DNA of 64,000 nucleotides, from NCBI RefSeq assembly GCF_003049685.1, contig NZ_PYSY02000001.1:2277501-2341500 (forward strand), written 5' to 3'. The position numbers were made by a program, and so were the translations under genes. Below, in pieces: positions 38,921-49,760 of the stretch. Position 1 is the first letter of the stretch. Every line of letters begins with the position of its first letter. A model generated the notes under the pieces. That model saw only the letters and a program-made list of their open reading frames with translations, was not told the origin of the DNA and did no database searches. The stretch comes from Brucella pituitosa (lineage in GTDB: Bacteria > Pseudomonadota > Alphaproteobacteria > Rhizobiales > Rhizobiaceae).

Positions 38921-39763
38921 TCAAGACTGGTCGGACAGCATTCGATAGAGCCAGCGCGACGGCAGCAGGCGTCGTGCCAGAATACCCAGTTTCGCCGGTC
39001 GCGTAACCGCATAATGCGGACGCGGCTTAGGCGCCTCCAATGCATGCACAAGTACCGCGTAAACCGCTTCCGGGCCAAGCTTGTTTTTGGACTTCGTGCC
39101 ACCATCGTCAAGTTTCGCCATCTGGCGCTGGTAAAGTTCGCGATGCACTGAATGTTCAAGATCAATATTAGCCCGTGCATGCATGGCAGCATTATAGGTG
39201 AAGCGCGAGGCAATCGGTCCCGGCTCTATTATCGAAACCTCAATGCCCGACCCCTCCAGCTCCATACGCTGGGCGAGCATCAGACCCTCAAGTGCAAATT
39301 TCGATGCCACATAGGCCCCGCGCCATTTCATTGGCACAAGCCCCAATATCGAGGAGCAATGCACGATGCGGCCATGCCCCTGTGCTCGCATCACCGGAAC
39401 GATGCGGCGTGTCAGATCATGCCAACCAAAGAAATTGGCTTCGAATTGCGCACGCAATGCTTCAACCGGCAAATCCTCAATCGCGCCGGGCTGTGCATAA
39501 GCACCATTGTTGAACAGCGCATCCAGCTTGCCGTCGGTTGCACGCAGCACTTCATCGACCAGCGCTTCGATTGATTGCGGTTCTGTGTAATCGAGGTAGA
39601 AAGCATCAAGCCCTTTGGCTCTGAGTGCTGCAATATCCTCATCCTTGCGTGCCGTCGCGAACACGCGCCATCCGGCCTTGTGCAAAGCCTCGGCACAATA
39701 GGCACCGATCCCGGAAGAGCAGCCGGTGATGATAATGCTGCGCTTTTCGCTCTCTGGAGCCAT
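38921..39763 (-). CDS. SDR family oxidoreductase
   Basis: A 280-aa short-chain dehydrogenase. It has the NAD(P) motif TGCSSGIGAYCAEAL (about 14-28), the active-site YVASKFALEG (YxxxK) and SIIEPGPIASRFTYN after it. The substrate is not evident. ATG at 39763 is preferred over the TTG one codon earlier. It is 32 bases upstream of the HIG1-like gene on the same strand and probably leads that transcript. Confidence 0.9.
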   Translation of the reverse strand: MAPESEKRSIIITGCSSGIGAYCAEALHKAGWRVFATARKDEDIAALRAKGLDAFYLDYTEPQSIEALVDEVLRATDGKLDALFNNGAYAQPGAIEDLPVEALRAQFEANFFGWHDLTRRIVPVMRAQGHGRIVHCSSILGLVPMKWRGAYVASKFALEGLMLAQRMELEGSGIEVSIIEPGPIASRFTYNAAMHARANIDLEHSVHRELYQRQMAKLDDGGTKSKNKLGPEAVYAVLVHALEAPKPRPHYAVTRPAKLGILARRLLPSRWLYRMLSDQS

Positions 39764-39828
39764 CAACCTGTTCCTCGCGGTCGCGTTTTCGCAACAGTGC
39801 TTGATTCGTGCCCGATTTAAAATCGGCT

Positions 39829-39938
39829 ACTGCATCGGCCCAAAAATCGGAATCGATTTTTGGAAAGCACGATGCGTAGATTCAATAGCATAGAGCGACC
39901 TTTTTGTGCGCCCAAGACGGCGCACAGCGCTCTATGCC
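39829..39938. repeat. Modular palindromic repeat, long form
   Basis: Module one AAAATCGGAATCGATTTTTGGAAAGCACGATGCG and module two TAGAGCGACCTTTTTGTGCGCCC to GGCGCACAGCGCTCTA, the same arrangement as at 28835-28932. It lies between the divergent SDR and BrkB-family genes. Confidence 0.7.
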
Positions 39939-40015
39939 CTTGCAATGTTGAATCCAATACTAGATTTAAGGGCGCTTGGGTCGTTTGTCGGTTTACCGAA
40001 GGGAAAAATCTGCGG

Positions 40016-40879
40016 ATGCGAAAAATCAGACGTTTTATCCGTCAGATCACTTTCGACGTTTATGGGCATTTCAGCACCGACGACGGCTGGGCATTTGCCT
40101 CCCACATTGCCCTGTCCGGGCTGATGGCAATGTTCCCGTTTCTGATCTTTGCAACGTCACTCGCCAGCTTCCTCGGCACCAAAGAATTCGCCAATACGGC
40201 AGTGCATGTCATTTTCGACATGTGGCCCTCCAATATTGCTGGCCCCATCGCCAATGAAGTGATGAACGTTCTAACCGTTCAGCGCAGCGGGCTTCTGACA
40301 TTGAGTGTGATCGCCGCCGCCTATTTTGCATCCAATGGCGTTGAAGCGTTGCGCATGTCGCTGAACCGCGCCTATCGCGTGACCGACCAGCGCTCAATCA
40401 TTTTCTGCCGTCTGCAAAGCTTAGGCTTTGTACTTATTGGCACAATCAGCCTCATGGCAATCAGCTTTCTGCTGGTTCTGGCACCTCTTGCGGTACGCCT
40501 TGCCGAGCAATGGTTTCCCGATATCGCGCCCTTCACCGGCACCATTGCTATCTGGCGCTATACGATTGCGGTGATCGTTCTGGTACTTGCTCTCTTTATC
40601 GTCCACATCTGGTTGCCTGCCGGGCGGCGGCGTCTGAGCGACATTCTGCCGGGCATCGGCATCACACTGATTGCCTGGCTTGCAGCCGCAACCGCCTTCG
40701 CAAAATATCTCGAGACCTTTGCAAGCTACGTCACTACCTATGCGGGCCTCGCCTCGATTATGGTCGCGATTGTCTTTCTCTACATGCTCTCAGCAATCTT
40801 CATCATCGGTGCAGAAATCAATGCTGCGATCATGAATTTCCGCAAACGCCACCAGCAGCCCGAACTTAATATAGAGTGA
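40016..40879 (+). CDS. YihY/BrkB family membrane protein
   Basis: A 287-aa inner-membrane protein with about six hydrophobic spans. It opens MRKIRRFIRQITFDVYGHFSTDDGWAFASHIALSGLMAMFPFLIFATSLA, the usual start of YihY/BrkB proteins, and has the second-half LPAGRRRLSDILPGIGITLIAWL and YAGLASIMVAIVFLYMLSAIFIIGAEIN. Members were once called ribonuclease BN; transport or envelope roles are suspected and not proven. ATG at 40016 is preferred, since codons upstream run through the repeat. Its stop abuts that of the convergent exporter. Confidence 0.9.
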   Translation: MRKIRRFIRQITFDVYGHFSTDDGWAFASHIALSGLMAMFPFLIFATSLASFLGTKEFANTAVHVIFDMWPSNIAGPIANEVMNVLTVQRSGLLTLSVIAAAYFASNGVEALRMSLNRAYRVTDQRSIIFCRLQSLGFVLIGTISLMAISFLLVLAPLAVRLAEQWFPDIAPFTGTIAIWRYTIAVIVLVLALFIVHIWLPAGRRRLSDILPGIGITLIAWLAAATAFAKYLETFASYVTTYAGLASIMVAIVFLYMLSAIFIIGAEINAAIMNFRKRHQQPELNIE

Positions 40880-41737
40880 CTATTTGCGAAGCGTCGTCAG
40901 CGCGACGCCGAGCGTCGTCACCACCATGCCTGCAATCTGGATGGGTCCGAGCGTTTCGCCGAAAATCAGATAGGCCATGATCGCAGCCGTGCCCGGCACC
41001 AGATAAAATAGCGACGCCACCTTCGACATGGCACCTTCGCGAATCATAACCAACAGCGCTAGAATGGCTCCGATAGAAATGGCAAGCGTCAGCCAGACCA
41101 TCGCAAAGATGAGCTCCGGTGACCAGATCATCACACGTGTTTCAAAGGCGAAAGCCCCAATCGCGGTCAATGCCGCCGCCGCAATGTATTGCACGGCAGT
41201 GCCAGCCTTAAGATCGCCCGCTGTTCCGAAACGCTTTTGCCAAACCGTACCAGTGCTGATGGCCAGAACAGCCACAAAAGCCGCACACAAGCTTTGCGGA
41301 TCAACGCCATTACCGGCAGAAAACTTCGGCCAGACCACCATGGCAACACCCAGAAAACCGACCAGAAGACCCAACCATTGTCGCCCGCTGGCGCGCTTCC
41401 CCAGAAGAAGAGCTGCAATCAGCGTCGTCAGCATTGGTTGAAGACCCGCAACAAGTCCGGACATGCCTGCGGGCAATCCGTGATGCACAGCCCAGAAAAG
41501 CGCTGAAAGATAGATGCCATGAATAAGGCAGCCAGCAATGGCTGCGTGCATCAAAATCTTGCCGCGAGGCCAAACGCTACGGCTTGCCAATGCCCAGAGG
41601 ATCATGATCACGGCTGCGATGGAAAACCGCACCGCCATGAAACTGAACGGTTCCGCATAGGGCATGGAGAGCCCGGCACCGATAAAGCCGGTAGCCCAGA
41701 GCAGGACAAACATGATGGGAAAAAAGCGGGTGGCCAT
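40880..41737 (-). CDS. DMT superfamily transporter (EamA type)
   Basis: A 285-aa ten-helix exporter of the EamA group. The opening FFPIMFVLLWATGFIGAGLSMPYAEPFSFMAVRFSIAA is typical, and both halves end in the family pattern (GLLVGFLGVAMVVWPKF and IFGETLGPIQIAGMVVTTLGVALTT). Substrate unknown. ATG at 41737 starts just before the first helix; GTG at 41782 would add 15 residues. It is divergent from the UPF0178 gene and convergent with BrkB. Confidence 0.88.
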   Translation of the reverse strand: MATRFFPIMFVLLWATGFIGAGLSMPYAEPFSFMAVRFSIAAVIMILWALASRSVWPRGKILMHAAIAGCLIHGIYLSALFWAVHHGLPAGMSGLVAGLQPMLTTLIAALLLGKRASGRQWLGLLVGFLGVAMVVWPKFSAGNGVDPQSLCAAFVAVLAISTGTVWQKRFGTAGDLKAGTAVQYIAAAALTAIGAFAFETRVMIWSPELIFAMVWLTLAISIGAILALLVMIREGAMSKVASLFYLVPGTAAIMAYLIFGETLGPIQIAGMVVTTLGVALTTLRK

Positions 41738-41854
41738 GACAGGGACTTTCTTATTTGCCGCCTGCAATAGTCTTCTTGGCACTATTAGACCATCACATAA
41801 ATCTGATTGCTGCGATCAATTTGCCAAATGCGTCTCATCCACCTATGAAACGGC

Positions 41855-42340
41855 ATGGACGTTCAAAACGACACAATCCGCATTCTCGTTGATGCCGACG
41901 CCTGCCCGGTGAAGGCTGAAATCTATCGTGTTGCCGAGCGCCATGGCTTGCCCGTGGTTCTCGTCGCCAACAGCTATATCGCCATCCCGCGCGACGCAGA
42001 ACGCGTCGAGCGTATTGTCGTTTCCGACAAGCTTGATGCAGCAGATGACTGGATTGCAGAAAATTCCCGACCGGGCATGGTTGTGATCACTGCAGATATC
42101 CCACTTGTAAGCCGGTCGATTGCAATGGGTGCGTCGGTCATAGCCCCCAATGGAAAAGTGCACACGGCAAGCACCATCGGCAATACGCTCGCCACGCGCA
42201 ACCTGATGGATTCACTGCGTTCGGCAGGCGAAGTCACGCGCGGCCCAGCACCGTTCTCGCCCAAAGACCGCTCAGCCTTCTTATCCGCGCTTGAACTGGC
42301 AATCGTCCAGTTGAAACGCTCCGGCTTTAAATCAGGATGA
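41855..42340 (+). CDS. UPF0178 family protein (YaiI/YqxD)
   Basis: A 161-aa protein with the family opening [32 protein letters not shown], the middle [26 protein letters not shown] and the ending [14 protein letters not shown]. These proteins have a PIN-like fold and three conserved Asp/Glu positions seen here, which suggests a nuclease or metal site, but activity is not established. The 3' end overlaps the convergent LysE gene by nine bases. Confidence 0.93.
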   Translation: MDVQNDTIRILVDADACPVKAEIYRVAERHGLPVVLVANSYIAIPRDAERVERIVVSDKLDAADDWIAENSRPGMVVITADIPLVSRSIAMGASVIAPNGKVHTASTIGNTLATRNLMDSLRSAGEVTRGPAPFSPKDRSAFLSALELAIVQLKRSGFKSG

Positions 42341-42952
42341 TCGCATCGAAGCGGTCGCTATCCCTGCCCCGATCAGCATTGTCCCACCAGCACGGTTGAA
42401 GATGCGCAAAGCGCGCTCATTGGCAAAGAAGCGTCGCGCACGCGTGGCGACCAGCGCATAAGCGAAGGCATTGAGAAAAGCCAGCACAAGGAACGTGCTT
42501 TCAAAGACCAGCATCTGTGTCACAAAATCGCGATGCGGGCTTAAGAACTGCGGCAGGAAGGCCACGAAAAACGTGATGCTTTTTGGATTAAGTGCTGTCA
42601 CCAGCCACGCATGAAGCAGCATTCTGACTGGGTTCACCTGATCATGTCGCGCCTTAGCATTCATCGTGCCACCGGCCCGAAACAGCTTTATACCGAGCCA
42701 GATAAGATAGGCAGCGCCGATCCATTTGACGGCGGTAAAAATCGTGGCCGATGCCGCAAGCAATGCCCCTACCCCCAGCATCGACAGCGTCATGGCTGTG
42801 AAATCGCCAAGCGCCACACCGATAGCCATGGGAAGTGCAGCTTTCCAGCCCTGCCCAAGTGCGTAGGACACCACCAGCAAAACCGTCGGCCCCGGTATGA
42901 TAAGAAGCACGATAGATGCAGCAGAAAATGCCAGCCAGACTTCAACGCTCAT
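42332..42952 (-). CDS. LysE/RhtB family amino-acid exporter
   Basis: A 206-aa six-span membrane protein. The N-terminal [38 protein letters not shown] is the LysE/RhtB signature, followed by a [19 protein letters not shown] helix and [16 protein letters not shown]. Such proteins export amino acids or homoserine lactones; the substrate here is unknown. It is monocistronic, with a palindromic repeat upstream. Confidence 0.92.
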   Translation of the reverse strand: MSVEVWLAFSAASIVLLIIPGPTVLLVVSYALGQGWKAALPMAIGVALGDFTAMTLSMLGVGALLAASATIFTAVKWIGAAYLIWLGIKLFRAGGTMNAKARHDQVNPVRMLLHAWLVTALNPKSITFFVAFLPQFLSPHRDFVTQMLVFESTFLVLAFLNAFAYALVATRARRFFANERALRIFNRAGGTMLIGAGIATASMRSS

Positions 42953-43002
42953 GGGTAACTTCCTCTCTCAAGAAAGAGGAAGCCACTGAATACGATACTT
43001 GT

Positions 43003-43109
43003 CTAGAGCATAATTCCTTAAACTTGAATCAGTTTAAGGTGAAATTATGCTCTGACTTTAAAGGGTTAGAGCGACCTTTGGGCGTCCAACAGGACGCCCG
43101 GCGCTCTAG
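43003..43109. repeat. Two palindromic repeat units
   Basis: First unit TAGAGCATAATTCCTTAAACTTGA to TTTAAGGTGAAATTATGCTCT, a near-perfect long hairpin. Second unit TTAGAGCGACCTTTGGGCGTCC to GGACGCCCGGCGCTCTA, equal to module two of the long forms at 28.9 and 39.9 kb. The end touches the tlpA stop codon. Confidence 0.75.
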
Positions 43110-43814
43110 CTAAAGTTTTTGCGCGGCCTCGATCAGCCTGATTGCGTCGGGGCTATCCCACGGGGCAGGACCATTCATCGAGGCAATCTGACAACCTTCC
43201 TTATCAACCAGCAATGTCACCGGAAGACCAAATGCCAGATTCTTGCGCTTCAATTCATTGAAGCTCGACATGGTCGCATCACGGTTGAGGCTCAGGCTCT
43301 TGACGCCGATTTCTTCAAGAAATTTTTTTGGCTTCTCGTCAGAACCCGTATCGATATTGATGGCAACGACATCAAAATCACTGCCACCCTTTTTCGCCTG
43401 AAGATTGTCAAGTTCCGGCATTTCCTCACGGCAAGGCGCACACCACGTCGCCCAAAGGTTCACGAGGAGCGTCTTGCCCCTATAATCGCCAAGCGTCGTC
43501 TTCTTGCCGTCAGGACCGGTGAAAGCAATATGCGCGACCGAAATTGGCTTTTCCGCCGCGCGCATGGCGGCTACGGTGCCAGTTGCAGCGGCATCAAGGC
43601 TCTTCAGGGAATCTGCTTTCAACGCACATTGTGCGGAAGCTTCGTCACTTTGGGCAGAAACAGTGCTCGCTGCTGAAACATTGCGACCAGGTGCATTGCC
43701 AGAAGGCAGTTCCATCACGTATACCGCCCCGATACCGGCTATGACACCGGCAAGCGCTGCAAGAAGGACGATCTTCCGATTGCCTGACTTTGCCTTATCG
43801 TTGTCTTCTGCCAT
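43110..43814 (-). CDS. tlpA: TlpA-family thiol:disulfide oxidoreductase
   Basis: A 234-aa membrane-anchored thioredoxin-fold protein. A short cytoplasmic end and one helix (about 17-36, IVLLAALAGVIAGIGAVYVMEL) place the domain in the periplasm. The active site is WATWCAPCREEMP, the reducing WCxPC type, and the cis-proline loop is FGLPVTLLVDKEG. Extra Cys at about 62 and 208 are present. In rhizobia TlpA reduces copper chaperones and CcoG/CoxB-type partners for cytochrome oxidase assembly; that role is likely. It is divergent from argH with only 44 bases between. Confidence 0.9.
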   Translation of the reverse strand: MAEDNDKAKSGNRKIVLLAALAGVIAGIGAVYVMELPSGNAPGRNVSAASTVSAQSDEASAQCALKADSLKSLDAAATGTVAAMRAAEKPISVAHIAFTGPDGKKTTLGDYRGKTLLVNLWATWCAPCREEMPELDNLQAKKGGSDFDVVAINIDTGSDEKPKKFLEEIGVKSLSLNRDATMSSFNELKRKNLAFGLPVTLLVDKEGCQIASMNGPAPWDSPDAIRLIEAAQKL

Positions 43815-43834
43815 CTCGCGTCACTTTTCCTTAA

Positions 43835-45259
<1,425 letters not shown>

Positions 45260-45265
45260 GCAGAG

Positions 45266-45305
45266 CATCTTAGTGAAATCACTCTTGAAGGAGTGATTTC
45301 ACTTT
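45266..45305 (+). repeat. Hairpin repeat after argH
   Basis: AGTGAAATCACTC and GGAGTGATTTCACT form a near-perfect stem just past the argH stop, after an AGAGCATCTT start like other repeat units. It can act as a transcript 3' end or stability element between argH and lptM. Confidence 0.6.
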
Positions 45306-45359
45306 CAGATATTTTGGGTTAGACCTGACCCATAGGACAATTTCCGGGAACCAAAGCTG

Positions 45360-45542
45360 ATGACAGGCCGCTCCGCCATTTCTTCCGTGCTTCTGATCGC
45401 AGCCCTTGCTGCCACTCTTGCCGCTTGCGGACGAAAAGGCCCGCTTGAACCGCCGCCTGCGCAGATGATCACCAATGAGCAGGGCCGCACAGTCGAGAAA
45501 CCGAAGGAAGACAAGCCCTTCATCCTCGACAAGATTCTGTAA
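45360..45542 (+). CDS. LptM-like small lipoprotein
   Basis: A 60-aa lipoprotein. The signal peptide VLLIAALAATLAACG has the lipobox LAAC, and the mature part CGRKGPLEPPPAQM is the LptM (YifL) signature. In E. coli LptM helps assemble the LptD-LptE lipopolysaccharide gate. It sits between argH and lysA, a placement shared widely in proteobacteria, with 28 bases to lysA. An ATG at 45360 is the only sensible start. Confidence 0.9.
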   Translation: MTGRSAISSVLLIAALAATLAACGRKGPLEPPPAQMITNEQGRTVEKPKEDKPFILDKIL

Positions 45543-45569
45543 TAGCCTATCAAGCAGGGACTGTTTCCC

Positions 45570-46835
45570 GTGAATCATTTTGAATATCGCGACGGCATTC
45601 TTCATGCCGAAAATGTGAGCCTGCCCGATATCGCAAACGAGGTTGGCACACCTTTCTACGTCTATTCCCGCGCCACCATCGAGCGCCATTTCCGCGTCTT
45701 CAGCGAAGCTTTTGCGGAGATGGAAACGCTGGTCACTTATGCGTTGAAGGCAAACTCCAATCTGGCCGTACTCAAGACACTTGCCAAGCTTGGCGCCGGT
45801 GCCGACACGGTTTCGGAAGGCGAGATTCGTCGTGCACTGGCCGCAGGCATTCCCGCAAACAAGATCGTGTTTTCCGGCGTTGGCAAAACCCCGCATGAAA
45901 TGGATTTTGCGCTCGAAGCGGGCATCTATTGCTTCAATGTCGAGTCTGAACCGGAGCTGGAAATCCTTTCCGCCCGTGCGGTCAAAGCTGGCAAGGTTGC
46001 CTCCGTATCCTTGCGCATCAATCCGGATGTCGATGCCAAGACACACGCAAAAATCTCGACCGGCAAGTCCGAAAACAAGTTTGGCATCCCACGCGTAAAA
46101 GCCCGCCAGGCCTACGCGCGTGCAGCGAGCCTGCCCGGTATCGATGTCGTCGGCATCGATATGCATATCGGCAGCCAGATCATTGATCTGGAGCCTTTCG
46201 ACAATGCTTTTGCGCTGATGGCTCAGATCGTGAAGGAATTGCAGGCCGATGGTCACAATATCCGCCATGTCGATGTCGGCGGCGGTTTGGGCATCCCTTA
46301 TCGCACCGATAACAACCCGCCTCCGCTGCCGGTTGCTTATGCGGAAATCGTCGCAAAGCATATCAAGCCGCTTGGCCTCAAAACCGTATTTGAGCCGGGC
46401 CGTCTGATCGTTGGCAATGCCGGTCTTCTGGTGACGGAAGTGATTTTCGTGAAGGAAGGCGATGCCAAGAACTTCGTCATCGTCGATGCGGCGATGAACG
46501 ATCTCATTCGCCCAACCCTTTACGAAGCTTTCCACGACATCAAGCCGGTCAAGGAAACGAAAGATAGTGCGCCTCGCATCCGCGCCGATTTTGTCGGTCC
46601 GGTCTGCGAAACCGGCGACTATCTCGGCCTTGACCGTGAAGTGGCAAAACCTGCTCCGGGTGATCTGATTGCTGTCTGCACGACAGGCGCTTATGGCGCG
46701 GTTCTGTCGAGCACCTACAACAGCCGTCTTCTGATTCCGGAAGTGCTGGTCGATGGCGATCGCTATCATGTCATTCGTCCACGCCGGACCTATGAAGAGC
46801 TGCTTGCGCTCGATTCCGTGCCTGACTGGTTATAA
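45570..46835 (+). CDS. lysA: Diaminopimelate decarboxylase
   Basis: LysA makes lysine from meso-diaminopimelate with PLP. The 421-aa protein has the cofactor lysine in TYALKANSNLAVLK (about 59), the glycine loop VDVGGGLGIPYR, and the substrate Cys region GPVCETGDYLG. Family length and order are normal. It is downstream of argH and lptM and 84 bases before the large membrane protein gene. Confidence 0.96.
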   Translation: MNHFEYRDGILHAENVSLPDIANEVGTPFYVYSRATIERHFRVFSEAFAEMETLVTYALKANSNLAVLKTLAKLGAGADTVSEGEIRRALAAGIPANKIVFSGVGKTPHEMDFALEAGIYCFNVESEPELEILSARAVKAGKVASVSLRINPDVDAKTHAKISTGKSENKFGIPRVKARQAYARAASLPGIDVVGIDMHIGSQIIDLEPFDNAFALMAQIVKELQADGHNIRHVDVGGGLGIPYRTDNNPPPLPVAYAEIVAKHIKPLGLKTVFEPGRLIVGNAGLLVTEVIFVKEGDAKNFVIVDAAMNDLIRPTLYEAFHDIKPVKETKDSAPRIRADFVGPVCETGDYLGLDREVAKPAPGDLIAVCTTGAYGAVLSSTYNSRLLIPEVLVDGDRYHVIRPRRTYEELLALDSVPDWL

Positions 46836-46919
46836 ATTCCGGTCAAAGCCTCGTCTTTGCCATGATGCGTGTTATCCTATGCTGCAAATCGCAACTGGAA
46901 CACGCATCAGAAAGTCCAG

Positions 46920-49589
46920 ATGACACAGCAGAAAAAAGACAGCAAAGACTTGCCGATCCGCAAGCGCGATGCGTTTTTCCGCCTGTTTTCCGGCGAAGGT
47001 GCTGCGTTGCGGCGCCTTCATCTGCAAAGTTTTCTGACGATCAGCTTCGAGAGGCTCTGGCCTCTCGTGCTTCCACTGATTCTGCTGATTGCCCTTTTTG
47101 CAAGCGTGAGCTGGTTTGGGCTTTTTACGCTGATGCCGCGCTTAATGCATATCGGCGTGCTCGGGCTGTTTGCTCTTGCTGGTCTTGTTGCACTTTATCT
47201 GCCCTTCCGTTTTCGCCTCCCCAATGAAGACGACGTCACAGCTCGTATTGAGGACGTGAATGGTCTGATCCACGAGCCGCTGGCCGTGCAGAGCGGACAA
47301 ATGGCAACCGGCACCAACGATCCGTTTGCCGTCGCTCTCTGGCAGGAACACAAGCGCCGCATGGCTAAGCGCTTGAAAAACCTGCAATCGGGCCTGCCGC
47401 GTCCGCACATTCCTGAACGTGATCCATTTGCGCTCCGCGCGATTGTTGCTCTGCTGTTTGTGACCGCTTCTACTTACAGCCTCAGCCCCAATAGCGGGCG
47501 TATTGCCGATGCGTTTCATATCCGCGCAGGTAGCCCTACGGCCGTTGCACGCGTCGATGCCTGGGTAACGCCACCGCGCTATACAGGTCGTGCGCCGGTG
47601 TTTCTGAGCACAACGCTTGATGAAGCGAATGTCGGAAAACCGATCACTGTTCCGCAAGGCAGCATCGTCAATATCCGGGTTATTGGCGGCAGTTCTGAAC
47701 GACTGACCACAACGGATTCGACCGGCCATCGCAGCGAGATACAACCCGTCACGCCTCAGAGTAACCCTGAAGAGGGCGAGGCGGTCGCGACAGAGCAGCA
47801 GGCACTTGTCGATGGCAGCCGCAACTTCCGTTATGATCTGCAACAGGACCAGACACTGAGCCTATCCGGCACCGATGCGCGCTGGACCTTTGCCGTTACG
47901 CCGGACAATGCGCCGACCATTCGGTTCACCAAAGAACCGGGCCATGCGCTGAATGGCACATTGCAGCTTTCCTATGAAATCACCGACGATTATGGCCCGG
48001 CCAAAGCCTATGGTGAAATCATTCCTCTCGATATGGATCACGAGGACGAGGAAGTCGCTCCACTGTACGATGCGCCGGAGCTGCCACTTGCGTTACCGCG
48101 TCGCGGAACCAAGGAAGCGACCACCGCCAAAGACCTGACCGAACATCCATGGGCTGGTCAGGAAGTGGCGCTTACGCTCGTCGTAACCGATGCAAACGGC
48201 AAGACCGGTCGTAGTGAAACCAAGATCATGAAGCTGCCGGAGCGCCCGTTCTCCAATCCGCTTGCAAAAGCTGTTGCGGAGCAGCGCCGCATACTCGCAC
48301 TTGATGCAACCCAACGCGATCATGTGCGCGACATGCTTTCAGCACTGATGATCCGCCCGGACGAAACCATCAAAAACACGGCCCATTATCTGGGTCTCGT
48401 GACGATCCGCACGCGGCTTCGTCTGGCCACCGGCGACGATGCGCTGCGTGATACCGCAGATTATATGTGGCAGGTGGCACTGGGCATTGAAGACGGTAAT
48501 CTGTCGGCAGCCGAAAAACGTCTGCGCCAGGCACAGGAAGCGCTGCGCAATGCATTGCAGAATGGCGCTTCGCAAGAAGAAATTGCGAAACTTTCCGCAG
48601 AACTGCGCAAGGCGATGCAGGATTTCCTGCGTGAATTTGCCCAGCGTCAGCAGCAAAATCCGAATGCCCGAAATCAGCCGATGGACCCGAATGCGCGCGT
48701 ACTGACCGAAAAGGATTTGCAGCGCATGATGGATCAGATCGAAAATCTGGCACGTCAGGGATCGCGCGATCAGGCGGAACAGCTCCTGTCGCAATTGCAG
48801 GATATGATGAATAATCTGCAACAGGGCCAGCCGGGGCAACCGGGTCAGCAAGGCCAGGGTCAGGGCCAGGCCAATCAGATGCAGCAGCAGATGAACAAAC
48901 TCGGCGATCTGATGCGCCGTCAGCAGCAGATGATGAATGAGACCTTCCAACTCGATCAGCAGATGCAGCAGCAGCAATATGGCAGCGGCGAAGGCGAATT
49001 TGGAGATGACCAGCTTCCCGGCGACAGCGGCCCTATGGGACAGGGCGAATCGCAACCAGGGCAAGGCCCAGGCCAAGGCCAGCAGCCCGGAAATACGCCT
49101 TCAGATCTGGCGGAGGCTATGCGCAAGCTTCAACAACAGCAGCAACAACTCCAGCAGGAATTGCAGAAGTTCAATGAAGACCTCAAGGGCTTGGGCATAG
49201 ACCCCAATCAGGATTTTTCCGATGCAGGAAAATCGATGGGCAATGCCGCCGATGCGCTTGGCCGCAGCGAAGGCTCGGAAGCGAGCGACCAGCAGGGCAG
49301 CGCGCTCGATGCTCTCCGCCGGGGTGGCCGTGACATGATGCAAAAAATGCAGCAAGCCATGGGTCAGCAAGGTCAGGGCCAGAGCGGGCAGAATGGCCAG
49401 AGCGGCCGCGATCCGCTTGGTCGCCAGCAGGGCAATGGCCCGTCAGATGGAGATGACGTGAAGATTCCGGGTGAGATTGATATTCAGCGCGCCCGTGAAA
49501 TTCTTGATGAAATCCGCCGCAAACTTGGCAACGCTTTAACGCCACAGATGGAGAAGGAATATCTCCAGCGACTGTTACAGTTCGACTAA
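46920..49589 (+). CDS. TIGR02302 (DUF4175) family large membrane protein
   Basis: A protein of 889 aa found in alphaproteobacteria, function unknown. Three N-terminal hydrophobic spans (about 45-65, 70-90 and 160-175) are followed by a periplasmic domain with VARVDAWVTPPRYTGRAPVFL, a helical region and a long Gln/Gly/Met-rich low-complexity segment (about residues 620-830, with runs such as QQQQQQLQQELQKF). The end RRKLGNALTPQMEKEYLQRLL is conserved. ATG at 46920 is preferred over GTG at 46869. Placement just behind lysA is, as I recall, typical for the family. The repetitive part is not a tandem repeat in the strict sense. Confidence 0.88.
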   Translation: MTQQKKDSKDLPIRKRDAFFRLFSGEGAALRRLHLQSFLTISFERLWPLVLPLILLIALFASVSWFGLFTLMPRLMHIGVLGLFALAGLVALYLPFRFRLPNEDDVTARIEDVNGLIHEPLAVQSGQMATGTNDPFAVALWQEHKRRMAKRLKNLQSGLPRPHIPERDPFALRAIVALLFVTASTYSLSPNSGRIADAFHIRAGSPTAVARVDAWVTPPRYTGRAPVFLSTTLDEANVGKPITVPQGSIVNIRVIGGSSERLTTTDSTGHRSEIQPVTPQSNPEEGEAVATEQQALVDGSRNFRYDLQQDQTLSLSGTDARWTFAVTPDNAPTIRFTKEPGHALNGTLQLSYEITDDYGPAKAYGEIIPLDMDHEDEEVAPLYDAPELPLALPRRGTKEATTAKDLTEHPWAGQEVALTLVVTDANGKTGRSETKIMKLPERPFSNPLAKAVAEQRRILALDATQRDHVRDMLSALMIRPDETIKNTAHYLGLVTIRTRLRLATGDDALRDTADYMWQVALGIEDGNLSAAEKRLRQAQEALRNALQNGASQEEIAKLSAELRKAMQDFLREFAQRQQQNPNARNQPMDPNARVLTEKDLQRMMDQIENLARQGSRDQAEQLLSQLQDMMNNLQQGQPGQPGQQGQGQGQANQMQQQMNKLGDLMRRQQQMMNETFQLDQQMQQQQYGSGEGEFGDDQLPGDSGPMGQGESQPGQGPGQGQQPGNTPSDLAEAMRKLQQQQQQLQQELQKFNEDLKGLGIDPNQDFSDAGKSMGNAADALGRSEGSEASDQQGSALDALRRGGRDMMQKMQQAMGQQGQGQSGQNGQSGRDPLGRQQGNGPSDGDDVKIPGEIDIQRAREILDEIRRKLGNALTPQMEKEYLQRLLQFD

Positions 49590-49590
49590 A

Positions 49591-49745
49591 GCGCATCCCG
49601 AAAAGTGTGAAACGGTTTTCGGACAAAGATGCGCGTTAAAACAAATATTAGAGCGCCGATCTGATCCAATCAGATCGAAACGCGCTCTAAAGCATTTGAG
49701 CCAAAGGTGCGAAGCGGCTTTGCGTTGGATAATGCGTAAAAATGC
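49591..49745. repeat. Three palindromic repeat units in a row
   Basis: Unit one at 49591-49634 (GCGCATCCCGAAAAGTG, CGGTTTTCGGACAAAGATGCGC), unit two at 49650-49688 (AGAGCGCCGATCTGATCC to GATCGAAACGCGCTCT), unit three at 49691-49745 (AGCATTTGAGCCAAAGGTGC, GCGTTGGATAATGCG). Unit two matches the first unit at 548 in its ATCTGAT core. Confidence 0.75.
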
Positions 49746-49760
49746 GCCGAAATCTGGTGG

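Noticed and set aside
45279..46769. 496-codon minus-strand frame opposite lysA
   Set aside because: Shadow of lysA; no ribosome site or domain recognised.
48830..49440. Tandem repeat or CRISPR-like array in the Gln/Gly-rich region
   Set aside because: The repetition is amino-acid composition bias in a coding frame, without equal-length units or spacers.
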